A stretch of 64,000 nt of DNA, taken from positions 1 to 64,000 of the forward strand of contig JACRJB010000052.1 in NCBI GenBank assembly GCA_016215605.1. The letters run 5' to 3'. Below the pieces are notes generated by a model. The model ran no database searches and had not been told where the DNA came from. It worked only from the letters and a program-made list of their open reading frames with translations. Made by a program: the position numbers and the translations under genes. Below are positions 18,501 to 27,943 of this stretch, one piece after another; within the stretch, counting starts at the first letter, position 1, and every line of letters starts with the position of its first letter. Source of the DNA: Rhodopseudomonas palustris. Lineage in GTDB: Bacteria; Pseudomonadota; Alphaproteobacteria; Rhizobiales; Xanthobacteraceae.

Positions 18501-18549
18501 GGCGAAGCAATCCGGAGGCTCAGGCCTCGCATCGGTGGATTGCTTCGCC
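18501..18549. repeat. Palindromic repeat, family B inner part
   Basis: Exact 13-base inverted arms GGCGAAGCAATCC (18501-18513) and GGATTGCTTCGCC (18537-18549), the inner portion of family B without its GTCATTGCGAG ends. Confidence 0.75.
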
Positions 18550-18703
18550 TTCCTCACGAAAAGGCCCAAGGATCCGATCTCTGATCAGAGCAGCCACCTT
18601 GGAAGGCTCACAACAGGCAGGCCCTGACGGTGAGAAGACGCGACGCGCCGTCTCAAATCCGGCGCGGTCAATGAACACTCCGCCACGCCACCGCCCCGTC
18701 TCG

Positions 18704-18740
18704 CGTCATTGCGCGGAGCGAAGCGATGAAGCAATCCAGG
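18704..18740. repeat. Palindromic repeat, family B half element
   Basis: CGTCATTGCG then GAAGCAATCCAG in the family B order, without the right half. Probably a decayed or truncated copy. Confidence 0.7.
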
Positions 18741-18955
18741 ATTTGAGCCCGGAGTTCGGTTGAACCAATTCGGTTGGGCAGGCTCGACACTTCCGGCCAG
18801 CCCCGGTTCGGCGCTTGGGACCAGGAGCGGGCATCGACCAGCCGACAGTCTCCGACAAGACCGCAGAAAACGACCCGACGTGGACCTACCACTTCTGCCC
18901 ATCAGCTCGTCATTCAAGAAAGTCGGCGGATTTGACAATCGCCATCCAGGGGCCC

Positions 18956-18989
18956 TCGACAAAACCACGCTTATGTTCTATATTTGTTC
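18956..18989 (+). promoter_or_regulatory. Promoter overlapped by an alphaproteobacterial LexA (SOS) box
   Basis: A -35-like TCGACA (18956-18961), exactly 17 bases, then -10-like TATATT (18979-18984). The -10 sits inside GTTC-N7-GTTC (half sites 18975-18978 and 18986-18989), the direct-repeat LexA operator known from Rhizobiales. LexA bound there would block the -10. The only gene downstream in this orientation is the HAD-membrane gene, about 130 bases on. Motif match is exact; regulation is inferred. Confidence 0.7.
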
Positions 18990-19121
18990 TCGATAATTGA
19001 GGGTCAATCGGCTTCAGAAACCAACGGTTTGGGCGCCTTGAGCAAAAGGTCGCGCCGACTTTGCATTGACGAACGTAGGCGGCTTTGATCACGCTTGAGC
19101 GACAGACCTATTGGAATGAAC

Positions 19122-20576
19122 ATGACACGTAAGATCATCGACGCAGTCATCTTGGACCTCGACAACACGATTTTTGACTGGTTCGCGGTCTGGTACGCGT
19201 CCTTCCATCCGATTTATGAGGACATCATCAAGATCTCAGGTAGGCCCGCTCCCGAAGTCGAGGCCTCCATTCGGAAAGTGCATCAGCAGCATCGCACTTC
19301 AGAATACACGTTCTTGCTCGAAGAGTTAGACCTACTTGAAGCACAGCGCGCCAACGGACCGATCCGCGACGTGTTCCGCGACGCCATTGAGAAATCCCGC
19401 TCCGGTCGCGACCAGACTCTTAGGCTGTACCCGAGTGTGTTTCCCAGTCTTTGGGACCTGAAGCAAAAAGGAACCAAGATCGTCGCCTATACGGAATCGA
19501 TGGGCTTCTACAGCGCCTACCGATTAAAGCGCTTTGGCCTCGACGGTGTCATAGACATCCTTTTCAGCCCTCAAGATCACGAGGTTCCAGCGGGTGTGTC
19601 GGTCGAGAAGCTCCGGCGACATCCCGACGACTTCTATCAACTTCAGGTAACGCAAGTTCGTCATACACCTCCAGGCGAACTCAAACCTAACCCCCAGGTG
19701 TTACTCGACATTCTGAAGACCATCGGGGCGACTGCGGATCGCTGCGCGTACATTGGCGACAGTCTGTTCAAGGACGTCGCTATGGCACGCGATGTCGGCG
19801 TTCTCGACGTCCACGCTCAATATGGCGAAAGCCAGCGTAAGCCGGAATACAAACTCTTACAGAACGTCTCGCATTGGACACAAGAGGACGTCGAGCGCGA
19901 AGCGGCCATTACGGCGAAGGGGCACAGCTTCACCCCATCAATAGTATTGAAAGATTCTTTTGCTGAGATCTTCATGCACTGCGACTTCGTGGCGTTTAAG
20001 CCCGCTGATGACCAGATTAGCGCCGAGCAAGAAACAAAGAACGCGATCGAAATCTGGAAGAAATGTGTCGATGTGCATCAGCATTTCAACGACCTGGAGA
20101 TGCGCATCCGTAACTTCGCCCTTACCGTCGTCGGCGCGCTCATCGCTTCGGTGAGTTTCACCTATCAACAGGGCCTGCAGACGCATTTGTTTGGAACGAC
20201 GATACCGACTGGCTTAGGCTTGGTAGGCGCCGCCCTTTTCGCTTGGTTCGGCTTCTTTTTCATGGATCGGTACTGGTATCACGTCCTCCTGAAGGGCGCG
20301 GTCATGCACTCGGCCAAGATAGAGAAGCGCTACGCGGCAAGCATTCCGGGCATCGACCTTGGCACGACGATCTCGGAAGCGAGCGGCAACGTTAAGTTCT
20401 TTGGTATTAAAATGAATTCAGATCGAAGGCTGGAAACATTCTATCTGGTCGGGACCGTGATGATCGCGACTGTCTTCGTCTTTTTGCTGCTCGCGCAACC
20501 CAACCAAGTCGTCAGCGCTGCGGCCAAACAGGCATCGCCGCCTTTAGTATCACAATCAACGAAGACCACGCCTTAG
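19122..20576 (+). CDS. HAD phosphatase fused to a C-terminal three-segment membrane domain
   Basis: A 484-residue protein. Residues 1 to about 270 form a complete HAD hydrolase: Asp12/Asp14 in DLDNT, Thr124 in YTES, Lys188 in GELKPNP, and Asp213/Asp218 in IGDSLFKD. A linker leads to a C-terminal region with hydrophobic segments at about 332-348, 362-381 and 439-459, with a charged, probably cytoplasmic loop between the second and third. This layout resembles effector proteins in which an enzyme or sensor is joined to a short membrane module, such as SLATT-like domains, but I do not recognise the family. GGA stands 6 bases before the ATG at 19122; ATG 19116 and TTG 19095 are alternatives. Lower GC and codon use unlike its neighbours suggest transfer. 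A LexA-box promoter lies upstream. Confidence 0.75.
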   Translation: MTRKIIDAVILDLDNTIFDWFAVWYASFHPIYEDIIKISGRPAPEVEASIRKVHQQHRTSEYTFLLEELDLLEAQRANGPIRDVFRDAIEKSRSGRDQTLRLYPSVFPSLWDLKQKGTKIVAYTESMGFYSAYRLKRFGLDGVIDILFSPQDHEVPAGVSVEKLRRHPDDFYQLQVTQVRHTPPGELKPNPQVLLDILKTIGATADRCAYIGDSLFKDVAMARDVGVLDVHAQYGESQRKPEYKLLQNVSHWTQEDVEREAAITAKGHSFTPSIVLKDSFAEIFMHCDFVAFKPADDQISAEQETKNAIEIWKKCVDVHQHFNDLEMRIRNFALTVVGALIASVSFTYQQGLQTHLFGTTIPTGLGLVGAALFAWFGFFFMDRYWYHVLLKGAVMHSAKIEKRYAASIPGIDLGTTISEASGNVKFFGIKMNSDRRLETFYLVGTVMIATVFVFLLLAQPNQVVSAAAKQASPPLVSQSTKTTP

Positions 20577-20865
20577 GATTGCAATTCGTCACGCCCCACC
20601 ATCGCAGGCAGACGCCAATACACAAGTGGTGAAGAGCATGATGTTCAACAAGGTCCACCCGTTCGAAGGGCGAGCCGTGCTCTTTCTGATGTGCTTATGT
20701 TTGAGCAACTGATCAACGGTGCAGAAGCGCAGTCTCCGAAGCGGGACGAGTTATTCGGCATCTTCGCGCCCCTCACGTTCGTTCCTGCCCCCTCGCGCCC
20801 TTCCCTGCACTCGCCCAAGCGCCCTCATCCGAGCTAACCAACCATCGCCCACCTCACGCCCCGCC
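20577..20865. other. Intergenic region after the HAD-membrane gene
   Basis: About 290 bases between convergent genes. A 24-codon open frame (20638-20712) has no support. No clear terminator, repeat or attachment site was found, although this is one edge of the accessory patch. Confidence 0.4.
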
Positions 20866-23800
20866 CTAATTCGGCGGCACCGGAAAGTCGCTGCCGGTGT
20901 TCTGGCGGCCGGTGTTGAATTCGAAGATCTTGCGCAGCACGCCGGGGGCCATCGCCGAGATCGGGTTGACGCGGAGCACCGGCTGGCCGGGGGTGCCGAC
21001 CACTTCGTAGGTCACGCCGATCAGGCCTTCGTTGCTGCCGCCGCCGAGGAACAGGCCGACGATCGGGATCTGCCCGAACATGTTGTTGAGCCCGTACATC
21101 GGCACGAAGGTGCCGCTCATCCGGACCTGATTGGCCGGATAGTCGATCGAGCCTTCGATCGTCGCGCCGATGGTCGGTCCCTTGACCACGCCGTCGCGGA
21201 CCGTGAGCTGGCCGTTCTCGCGGGTGAATTCGGCGCGCAGCCGCGAGAACGCCAGCCCCGCGGAGGTGCCGCCGGGCGCGCCGGCGGCGGCGCGCTCCAG
21301 CGCGGCTTCGCCCTTCACGGTGAAGTCGCGGACGTTGATCAGCCCTTCCTTCTGGCGCGACTCGGCGGTCGGCGGCTCGACCGCCAGCGTGAGCTGGCCG
21401 CCGTACATCTTCGAATAGGTGTCGGAGAAGCGGAAGAACGCGCCGGCGTCGTTGGTCTCGAGATAGATCACCTCGCGGCCCTTGTTCTTGCCGCGCAGAT
21501 CGGCGGTGACCGGGGTGTCGCGCCCGAGCTTCCCGCTCAGGGTGAAGGTGCGGAACGCGCCGTTGCGGCGAACCATCTTGACGTCGACGCTGCGCAGCGC
21601 CTCGCCGAAATAGCCGGCGACGGCGCCGAGCTTGAGGTCGAGGTCGAAATCCAGACTCTTGCTCTTGGTCTTGGGTTCGGCCTGGGTGCCCGACAGCGCC
21701 GATTTGATGAAACCGCGGCCGTCGAACACGTCGCCGCGCATCACCACTTTCAGCACGCCGTCCTGGCCGCGATCCGCCTTCAGCGTGGTCTTGTCGCCTT
21801 CCGAGGGCGAATACACCGGGAAGTTGGCGTTGATCAGGTCGCCGTCGCCGTCGACTTCGAGCGCGCCCTTGATCAGCGTGCCGTTGCCCTCGACCTGAAT
21901 GTCCTCGAACCGGATCGATTGCGGCTTCTGCACGACGTTGAACGTCGCGCGGGTGGTCTTGCCGGACGGCTTGGTCCAGCCCGGCAGGATGTTGTCGAGC
22001 TTCAGCGCGGTGAGGTCGGCGTCGATGCCGAACTTGGTCTCCTGATTGCCCTCGCCGATCTTGCCGACCAGCTTGACCGGGACGGCGCCGCTCACCGCGC
22101 TGCCGAGATCGAGCCCGAGCTTGGCGCGGGTGGCGTCGTCGAGCGTCGATTGCAGCCGGACGTCGGCTTCGCCCTCGGCCGGTTTGCGATAGTCGAGCGT
22201 GGCGGGCTGGCCGTTGATCTTGACGTCGCCCTTGACCTGGTAGCCCTGATTGTTGGCGATCACTTTCAGCGTGTTGGCTTCGAGCTTCTGCCCCATCACC
22301 AGCTTGTCGGCGGAGAAGCCGGTGATGTCGGCATTGATCGAGTAGTTGGTGTCGGCCTTGGTCAGCTCGCGCTGGATCGGCATCGCCAGCACCACCTGGG
22401 CGGCGACCGCGCCCTTGCTGGTGGCGGGATCGATCGGCACGCTGCCGACGTCGTTCAGGCGGTCGGACGACAGCACTTCGGCGACGGCCGGCACCTGCGC
22501 ATCGAGCCTGAACTTGATCCGCGACGGCGACGGCTTCGGCGCCATGTCGGGCACTTCGAACAGGATGTCGGACAGCGTAATCTTGCGGCCGCTGGCGGTG
22601 TCGGCGCCGGCCTGCGCGATCGCCACCGACGCGGTGCGCCCGGTGACGCGCACCCGCATGTCGGCGTCGCGCACCCACGGCATGCCGTCGACCGGATGGA
22701 TCGTCGCGCCGGTGCCGATGATGTTGACCAGCAGCCCTTCGTCCGGGATCGGCGGTCCACGCCGCGACAGGTTCTTCACCGGCGAATTGACCGCGATGTC
22801 GATGCTCTGGATCGAGCCCTTGTCGATGCGCTCGTTGACCCACTCCCGGACTTCCGGGACCACCAGGATCGGCCACATCCGTTTCAGCGCCGAGACCGAC
22901 ATCGGCGTGCCGGCGAGGCCGAGCTTCAGCCGCGGCTCGCCGCTGTAGTCGATGCTGCCGGATCCGGCGACGCCGATCTCGCCGTTGTTGACGTCGGCCT
23001 GGGTCAGCAGCACGCGGCGATGGTCGGTGTCGAAGCTCACCCGGATGGCGATGCGGTTGAAGATCAGCGGCGCCTCGCCCTCCGCGCCGGGCAGCACGAT
23101 GGTGCCGCCGGACAGGCCGAGCCGCCAGTCCGGCGTGCTGCCGTTCGGCGGCTCCAGCGCCGCCAGCAGCGTCACGCGATTGGCGCCGGCGATGATCTTG
23201 AACGGCGCCATCAGCACGCGGCGGTTGGCGTCCCATTCGAAGTTGAATTCGGCCTGGTCGATCGCCATCGGATAGTCGGGCGTGTCGTAGTCGATCACGG
23301 TGCCCGCCCCGGCGACCAGCTTGCCGCGGAAGTAGGTCGGCAGCCCGTCGCGGCCGAGCTCGCCCTTGAGGTCGCCGGTCAGCGGGAAATCGGCGCCGTA
23401 GGTCAGGTTCTTCAGGCGCAGCGCCAGCAGGATGTTGCGGGTCGGCACCTGATTGGCGTGCAGCTCCACCGAGCGGACGCCGTCCTGCGGCGGCCCGACC
23501 AGGACCCGCAGCGACCATGCCTTGGCCCCCTCCTCGCCGACGCTGAGCGCGACCCCGCCGCGGCTCGGGCGGCGCAGGCTGAGGCTGATGTTCTCGAAAT
23601 TCCAGCGATTGCCGCGCTGCTGGTCGTCGACGACGAGATTGCCGTTCTTCAGGCCGATCTCGTTGAGGTTCTGGCCGTCGAGCCCGGTCAGGCTCAGGCT
23701 GTCGAGCCAGTCGAGCCCGGCGAGCAGGCTCTTCATGGCGTCGTCGCCGTCGCCGGTCGCAGGTTTGCCGGGCTGCGCGGAGGACGCCGCTCCGGCGTCG

Positions 23801-24597
23801 CCCGGCGTGGCCGGTGTCCCGGGCGCCTGCCCCGGCAGCGTGAATTCCGGCGGCCGGCGCGTCGAGGCGACGCCGGTGGCGAGCGGCCGCGCAGTGTCGC
23901 CGGTCGAGACCGTCACCTGACCGTCGGGGGTGATCCGGATCGCCAGTTCGGCATCGACCAGCCGCAGGCTTTCCGCCCGCAGCTTGCCCATCAGCAGCGC
24001 CCAGCCCGACAGCCGGACTTCGGCCTTCGGCGCGGACGCGACGACGACGTGGTCGCGGTCGCGCACCACGATGTCGCGAATGCGCACCGCGACGCGGATC
24101 TTGCCGACCCGCTCGATCTGGGTGCCGCCGACCTCGACGGTATTGCCGTGGCCGATGTTTTCCTCGATCGCGTCGGCCAGCCAGGGCGTCGCCATGTCGA
24201 GGCTGATCGGGCCGGCGCCGAGCCGCAGCCACAGCCCGCCGAAGCCGGTCGCCAGCACCAGGCCGACCACCACCACGGCGATCGCGACCCGCTTCAGCCA
24301 AGGCGCGCCGGTCAGCCGGTGCTGCCACATCCGCATCGAATCGTCGACGCGGTGGAAGCCGAGATTGCGGCGCGACAGCAGCTTGCGGGCGCGCTTGCGG
24401 GCCGCCTCCTCGTGCTCGTGATCCCAGCCGTCATCGTGCCAATGGCCGGCGGCGTGATCGTCGCTGTGGGGATGCTGCCCGGAAGACTTGGACGACGGGT
24501 CGCTGGCCATAGCCTCTCGATGCGCGCGCTCGGTCGCAGCCTGATCGCCGAGGGAGGTTTGTGCGCCGACGCGCAGGAGACGCTCCTGTGGCGGCAT
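20866..24597 (-). CDS. AsmA/YhdP-like envelope protein (DUF3971 type)
   Basis: A 1243-residue protein of the AsmA-like/TamB superfamily. It has one transmembrane segment at about residues 103-128, then a very long beta-rich periplasmic part with an AsmA-like C-terminal region (RAEFTRENGQLTVRDGVVKG). Members such as YhdP and TamB form hydrophobic grooves thought to move phospholipid between membranes. The cytoplasmic N-terminus is His/Asp-rich (residues about 42-63). ATG 24597 has AGG 5 bases away and is used; ATG 24510 is the alternative and has AGAGG only 2 bases upstream. Divergent from the peroxiredoxin gene. Confidence 0.85.
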   Translation of the reverse strand: MPPQERLLRVGAQTSLGDQAATERAHREAMASDPSSKSSGQHPHSDDHAAGHWHDDGWDHEHEEAARKRARKLLSRRNLGFHRVDDSMRMWQHRLTGAPWLKRVAIAVVVVGLVLATGFGGLWLRLGAGPISLDMATPWLADAIEENIGHGNTVEVGGTQIERVGKIRVAVRIRDIVVRDRDHVVVASAPKAEVRLSGWALLMGKLRAESLRLVDAELAIRITPDGQVTVSTGDTARPLATGVASTRRPPEFTLPGQAPGTPATPGDAGAASSAQPGKPATGDGDDAMKSLLAGLDWLDSLSLTGLDGQNLNEIGLKNGNLVVDDQQRGNRWNFENISLSLRRPSRGGVALSVGEEGAKAWSLRVLVGPPQDGVRSVELHANQVPTRNILLALRLKNLTYGADFPLTGDLKGELGRDGLPTYFRGKLVAGAGTVIDYDTPDYPMAIDQAEFNFEWDANRRVLMAPFKIIAGANRVTLLAALEPPNGSTPDWRLGLSGGTIVLPGAEGEAPLIFNRIAIRVSFDTDHRRVLLTQADVNNGEIGVAGSGSIDYSGEPRLKLGLAGTPMSVSALKRMWPILVVPEVREWVNERIDKGSIQSIDIAVNSPVKNLSRRGPPIPDEGLLVNIIGTGATIHPVDGMPWVRDADMRVRVTGRTASVAIAQAGADTASGRKITLSDILFEVPDMAPKPSPSRIKFRLDAQVPAVAEVLSSDRLNDVGSVPIDPATSKGAVAAQVVLAMPIQRELTKADTNYSINADITGFSADKLVMGQKLEANTLKVIANNQGYQVKGDVKINGQPATLDYRKPAEGEADVRLQSTLDDATRAKLGLDLGSAVSGAVPVKLVGKIGEGNQETKFGIDADLTALKLDNILPGWTKPSGKTTRATFNVVQKPQSIRFEDIQVEGNGTLIKGALEVDGDGDLINANFPVYSPSEGDKTTLKADRGQDGVLKVVMRGDVFDGRGFIKSALSGTQAEPKTKSKSLDFDLDLKLGAVAGYFGEALRSVDVKMVRRNGAFRTFTLSGKLGRDTPVTADLRGKNKGREVIYLETNDAGAFFRFSDTYSKMYGGQLTLAVEPPTAESRQKEGLINVRDFTVKGEAALERAAAGAPGGTSAGLAFSRLRAEFTRENGQLTVRDGVVKGPTIGATIEGSIDYPANQVRMSGTFVPMYGLNNMFGQIPIVGLFLGGGSNEGLIGVTYEVVGTPGQPVLRVNPISAMAPGVLRKIFEFNTGRQNTGSDFPVPPN

Positions 24598-24788
24598 TTC
24601 TGCCTGTCCTCGGTTGAACTGTTGACTCGCCGCCCGGCCAGCGGGCCCTACGCAACAATCAGGTGGTCGGGACGCCGAATCCTTGCAACCATATCCTGAG
24701 GCCAGCGGATTTGCCCAGCAGCGGCAGTGCCGCAGCGATCTCCGCCGACGCTCTGTTTGACCCGCCGAAAGCGACGAAAGGAAGGCGT

Positions 24789-25451
24789 ATGTCCAAGCAA
24801 ACGCGCAAGAATTCCTCGAAATCAGCCGCCTCGACGAAGCCGGCGGCGAAATCCGCGGCGGCCGCCAAAAAGTCGGCGACGCCCGCGCCCGCTAAAAAGA
24901 CCGCGGCGAAAGCCAAGCCGGCCGGCCCGGCGACGAGCAAGGCGCCCGCCAAAACGGCCGCCGCCAAGCCGGCCGCCGCGGCCAAGCCGGGGCTCGCCGA
25001 GGGCGCCAAGGCGCCGGCCTTCACCCTGCCCCGCGACGGCGGCGACAGCGTCTCGCTGGCGAGCTTTTCCGGCAAGAAGCTGGTGCTGTTCTTCTACCCG
25101 CGCGCCAACACGCCGGGCTGCACCAAGGAGGCGATCGACTTCACGAGGCTGAAGCCCGCCTTCGAGCAGGCCGGGACCGCGGTGGTCGGCGTCTCCGCCG
25201 ATTCGGTGAAGGCGCAGGACAGCTTCCGCGACAAGCACGGCCTGGCGACGCCGCTGCTCTCCGACCCGGCTCATGCGATGCTCGAGGCGTACGGTGCCTG
25301 GGGCGAAAAATCGTTATACGGACGCAAGTTCGAAGGGATTCTTCGGACCACGGTGCTGATCGGCCGCGACGGCAAGGTCGCCCGGGTGTGGCGCAATGTG
25401 AAGGTCGACGGCCACGCCGATCAGGTGCTCGCCGCAGCCCAATTGCTATGA
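24789..25451 (+). CDS. bcp: Bcp-type peroxiredoxin with Lys/Ala-rich N-terminal extension
   Basis: A 220-residue peroxiredoxin of the Bcp/PrxQ group, which reduces peroxides with thiols. The peroxidatic Cys111 lies in NTPGCTKEA. PrxQ proteins often have a resolving Cys five residues later; here that position is Asp or nearby Ile, and Cys111 is the only cysteine, so the enzyme must act as a 1-Cys form. The first 65 or so residues are a Lys/Ala/Pro-rich tail, resembling histone-like tails and perhaps giving nucleoid association. ATG 24789 follows AAGGAAGG. Intact. Confidence 0.9.
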   Translation: MSKQTRKNSSKSAASTKPAAKSAAAAKKSATPAPAKKTAAKAKPAGPATSKAPAKTAAAKPAAAAKPGLAEGAKAPAFTLPRDGGDSVSLASFSGKKLVLFFYPRANTPGCTKEAIDFTRLKPAFEQAGTAVVGVSADSVKAQDSFRDKHGLATPLLSDPAHAMLEAYGAWGEKSLYGRKFEGILRTTVLIGRDGKVARVWRNVKVDGHADQVLAAAQLL

Positions 25452-25539
25452 CGGCATTTTCCGAAAATTAACCATGAGGGGGTCAAATCTGCCCGCGCGT
25501 TGAGCCGACGAGCTGTCTTTGTCCGGCGCGGGAGTATCG

Positions 25540-26934
25540 ATGTCCTACCGTACCGGCCACCTGTCCGATCACCCTCAGCACCACGCCCCGAATTACGGCC
25601 GGCCCCAGCCGCACCGCGCGCAGCAGCGCCCGCATCCGGCACAAAAGCCCCCCGTGTCGCAAACGCCCCCCGAAGCCTCCAGCTACACCATCGCCCATGC
25701 CGGCCGACAGGTGCGGATCGGGCCGGTGCTGTTCTGGATCGTGGTCGGCACCATCGTCGTGCTCGGCTGCTGGTCGGCCGCCACCGCCACTTACTTCGCG
25801 TTCCGCGACGACGTGCTGACCCGGCTGATCGCGCGCCAGGCCGAGATGCAATACGCCTACGAGGACCGCATCGCCGAACTACGCGCCAAGGTCGATCGCA
25901 CCACCAGCCGGCAGTTGCTCGATCAGGAACAGTTCGACCAGAAGCTCGACCAGGTGATGCGCCGCCAGACCATGCTGGAATCGCGCGCCAGCGCGATGAG
26001 CTCCCTGCCCGACGTCGCCGTCACCGGCAGCATCAAGAATTCGCGGACGCCGTCGACCGAGACCGCGCCGGCCGGTCCGCTGAAGCCGTCGCCGATCAAC
26101 GACACGGTGATCTTCGTCGCCCCGCCGGATCGCGAAGCCCGGCTGGAATCGCGCACGCCGACGAATGCACCCGCGCTGCCGACCACGCAATACGCCAAGG
26201 CCCAGGGCCTCGACACCGCGCTGACCAAGCTCGAACAGTCGCTCGATCTCGTCGAGAAGCGACAGATCGCAACGCTCGGCTCGGTCGAAGAAAGCTTCGA
26301 ATCCCGCGCCCGCCGGATGCGCGGCGTGCTGACCGATCTCGGCCTCGACACCCGGGGCATCGAAGCCGCGGCGCCGCGCAGCAGCGCCGGCGGCATCGGC
26401 GGCCCGTTCGTGCCGCTGAAGGCGCCCGGCAGCAACGCCAGTTCGTTCGACCGCCAGCTCTATCGCATCAACATCAGCCGCGCCCAGCTCGACCGCCTCA
26501 ACCGCGCGCTGACGCTGGTGCCGTATCGCAAGCCGGTGCTCGGCGAGGTCGAATTCTCGTCCGGCTTCGGCGTCCGCACCGATCCGTTTCTCGGTCGCCC
26601 CGCGATGCACTCCGGCCTCGACTTCCGCGCCTCGTCCGGCGACCCGGTCCGCGCCACCGCGATCGGCAAGGTGGTGAACGCGGGCTGGCAGGGCGGCTAC
26701 GGCCAGATGGTCGAGATCGACCACGGCAACGGCCTGTCGACCCGCTACGGCCATCTGTCGAAGATCATCGCCAAGGTCGGCCAGAGCGTGCAGATCGGCC
26801 AGGTGATCGGCGAAGTCGGCAGCACCGGCCGCTCCACCGGCCCGCATTTGCACTACGAAACCCGCATCGACGGCGAAGCGGTGGATCCGCAGAAGTTTTT
26901 GCGCGCGGGGGTGCGGCTGGCGGGAGCGGGTTAG
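25540..26934 (+). CDS. LytM/M23 family murein endopeptidase
   Basis: A 464-residue inner-membrane-anchored protein. It has a cytoplasmic Pro/His-rich N-terminus of about 60 residues, one membrane segment (about 64-88), a coiled-coil-like stretch, and a C-terminal M23 domain. Metal ligands are in HSGLDFR and HLHYE, with HGNGLSTRYGHL between them, so the metal site looks active. Such proteins cut peptide cross-links or activate amidases during growth and division. ATG 25540 is chosen because GGGAG is 5 bases upstream. It ends 10 bases from the convergent nucleotidyltransferase gene. Confidence 0.92.
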   Translation: MSYRTGHLSDHPQHHAPNYGRPQPHRAQQRPHPAQKPPVSQTPPEASSYTIAHAGRQVRIGPVLFWIVVGTIVVLGCWSAATATYFAFRDDVLTRLIARQAEMQYAYEDRIAELRAKVDRTTSRQLLDQEQFDQKLDQVMRRQTMLESRASAMSSLPDVAVTGSIKNSRTPSTETAPAGPLKPSPINDTVIFVAPPDREARLESRTPTNAPALPTTQYAKAQGLDTALTKLEQSLDLVEKRQIATLGSVEESFESRARRMRGVLTDLGLDTRGIEAAAPRSSAGGIGGPFVPLKAPGSNASSFDRQLYRINISRAQLDRLNRALTLVPYRKPVLGEVEFSSGFGVRTDPFLGRPAMHSGLDFRASSGDPVRATAIGKVVNAGWQGGYGQMVEIDHGNGLSTRYGHLSKIIAKVGQSVQIGQVIGEVGSTGRSTGPHLHYETRIDGEAVDPQKFLRAGVRLAGAG

Positions 26935-26944
26935 GTTCGTCGAC

Positions 26945-27943
26945 TCACACCACCAGAAGTCGATAGAATCTGTTGCCGTCACCAAGTTTGTGTAAGGCGT
27001 CGGCCATTGAGTCGCCGAACTCAGCTGCTTCCTTGAAGCGTTTGGTGACGAAATCAGCCGTCGAGAAGCGCTGCAGCAGTTCGTGTTCCGGCGCATTCGT
27101 GACAGCGAGGAACTTCTCGTACCGCTCTAGTAACTGACGGATCGCTGGGTGGGCCGCCGCCGCCTGTTCTCGCTGCAGTAGAATTTCCAACCGCTCCGTC
27201 GGCGCCAGCCTTGCGATTGCAACGGCATCGCCGGGTCGGACGGTTTGCTTGATCTTAAACTGAAACAGCAACATCAAAAGCGCCGAATAGCAGGTCAACA
27301 TTCGACTGTGCTTGAGCTTGTAATTCTTGAGCTTCCCCTTCGCCTTCTTGTCCGGAGGATCGCGAAGCGTCCGCGCTTCGTAGTTGACGCAGAATGTACG
27401 CCAAAGGCGGAGTATGTCATTGGCTAAGAAAGCAGGTACGAAGCAATTCCTGTGGTCTTCGAAGTCACGCCAGTAAGCCGAGACGACCTCTTCGATCATC
27501 TCACTATAAATTTCTGCACCGACTAGAGGGGCGCCTTCGAGCAACAACAATAACCGCGCAGTGAGCGTGTTTGCTGAATCGTCGTCGCGGGCGCCCACAG
27601 ACTTGGTGAGATCGTCGACAGAATAGTGCTCAAGATATTCTCCTTCGCCGGAGAAATCTTCGATACCGAGCTCACGCGTCAGGTGAATAAGATCGGCCTT
27701 GATGCAGATTTCATCGAGCCTGGACAACATGCTACGCCGACGAGGCTGCCCATCGCTCGTCCGCCCGCGCCCGACGATGAAGAGGTCAAGATCGCTGTGT
27801 TCGCAGGCCTCTCCTCGGCCATAAGAACCGGTCGCATAGACACACGCCTTGCCGTGCGCCAACTCTTCGGCTTCCGACAGACCTTCGCGCATCCTCTTCA
27901 ATCGAGCTGCGGTCTGCTCACGTCTTTCACTCAGCTCCCCCAT
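26945..27943 (-). CDS. Nucleotidyltransferase-domain protein (Pol-beta superfamily)
   Basis: A 332-residue protein. The N-terminal part has the exact minimal nucleotidyltransferase motif GS-x10-DxD: Gly39-Ser40, then Asp51 and Asp53, with a likely third carboxylate at Asp84 in IKADLIH. The remaining 230 residues are mostly helical and unlike any family I can name. MntA and MenT toxins or antitoxins, CBASS nucleotidyltransferases and tRNA-nucleotidyltransferases share the fold; the specific role is unknown. Its start overlaps the stop of the upstream exonuclease gene by 17 bases. Codon use and GC are lower than in the flanking core genes, suggesting acquisition. Confidence 0.78.
   Translation of the reverse strand: MGELSERREQTAARLKRMREGLSEAEELAHGKACVYATGSYGRGEACEHSDLDLFIVGRGRTSDGQPRRRSMLSRLDEICIKADLIHLTRELGIEDFSGEGEYLEHYSVDDLTKSVGARDDDSANTLTARLLLLLEGAPLVGAEIYSEMIEEVVSAYWRDFEDHRNCFVPAFLANDILRLWRTFCVNYEARTLRDPPDKKAKGKLKNYKLKHSRMLTCYSALLMLLFQFKIKQTVRPGDAVAIARLAPTERLEILLQREQAAAAHPAIRQLLERYEKFLAVTNAPEHELLQRFSTADFVTKRFKEAAEFGDSMADALHKLGDGNRFYRLLVV

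Larger units (their letters stand above)
18474..18955. other. Repeat-rich intergenic region
   Basis: About 480 bases without a credible gene. It holds two partial family B elements: GGCGAAGCAATCC with its inverted GGATTGCTTCGCC (18501-18549), and a half element CGTCATTGCG with GAAGCAATCCAG (18704-18740). Several open frames cross it but all lack family likeness or a good start. Composition becomes AT-richer from about 18900 on, marking entry to the accessory HAD gene. Confidence 0.6.

Noticed and set aside
20638-20712. A 24-codon open frame after the HAD-membrane gene
   Set aside because: No good ribosome site and no conserved features visible.
20719-24699. A 1326-codon open frame on the plus strand opposite the AsmA-like gene
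   Set aside because: Low-complexity Arg/Ala/Asp/His sequence with no motif; shadow of the minus-strand gene.
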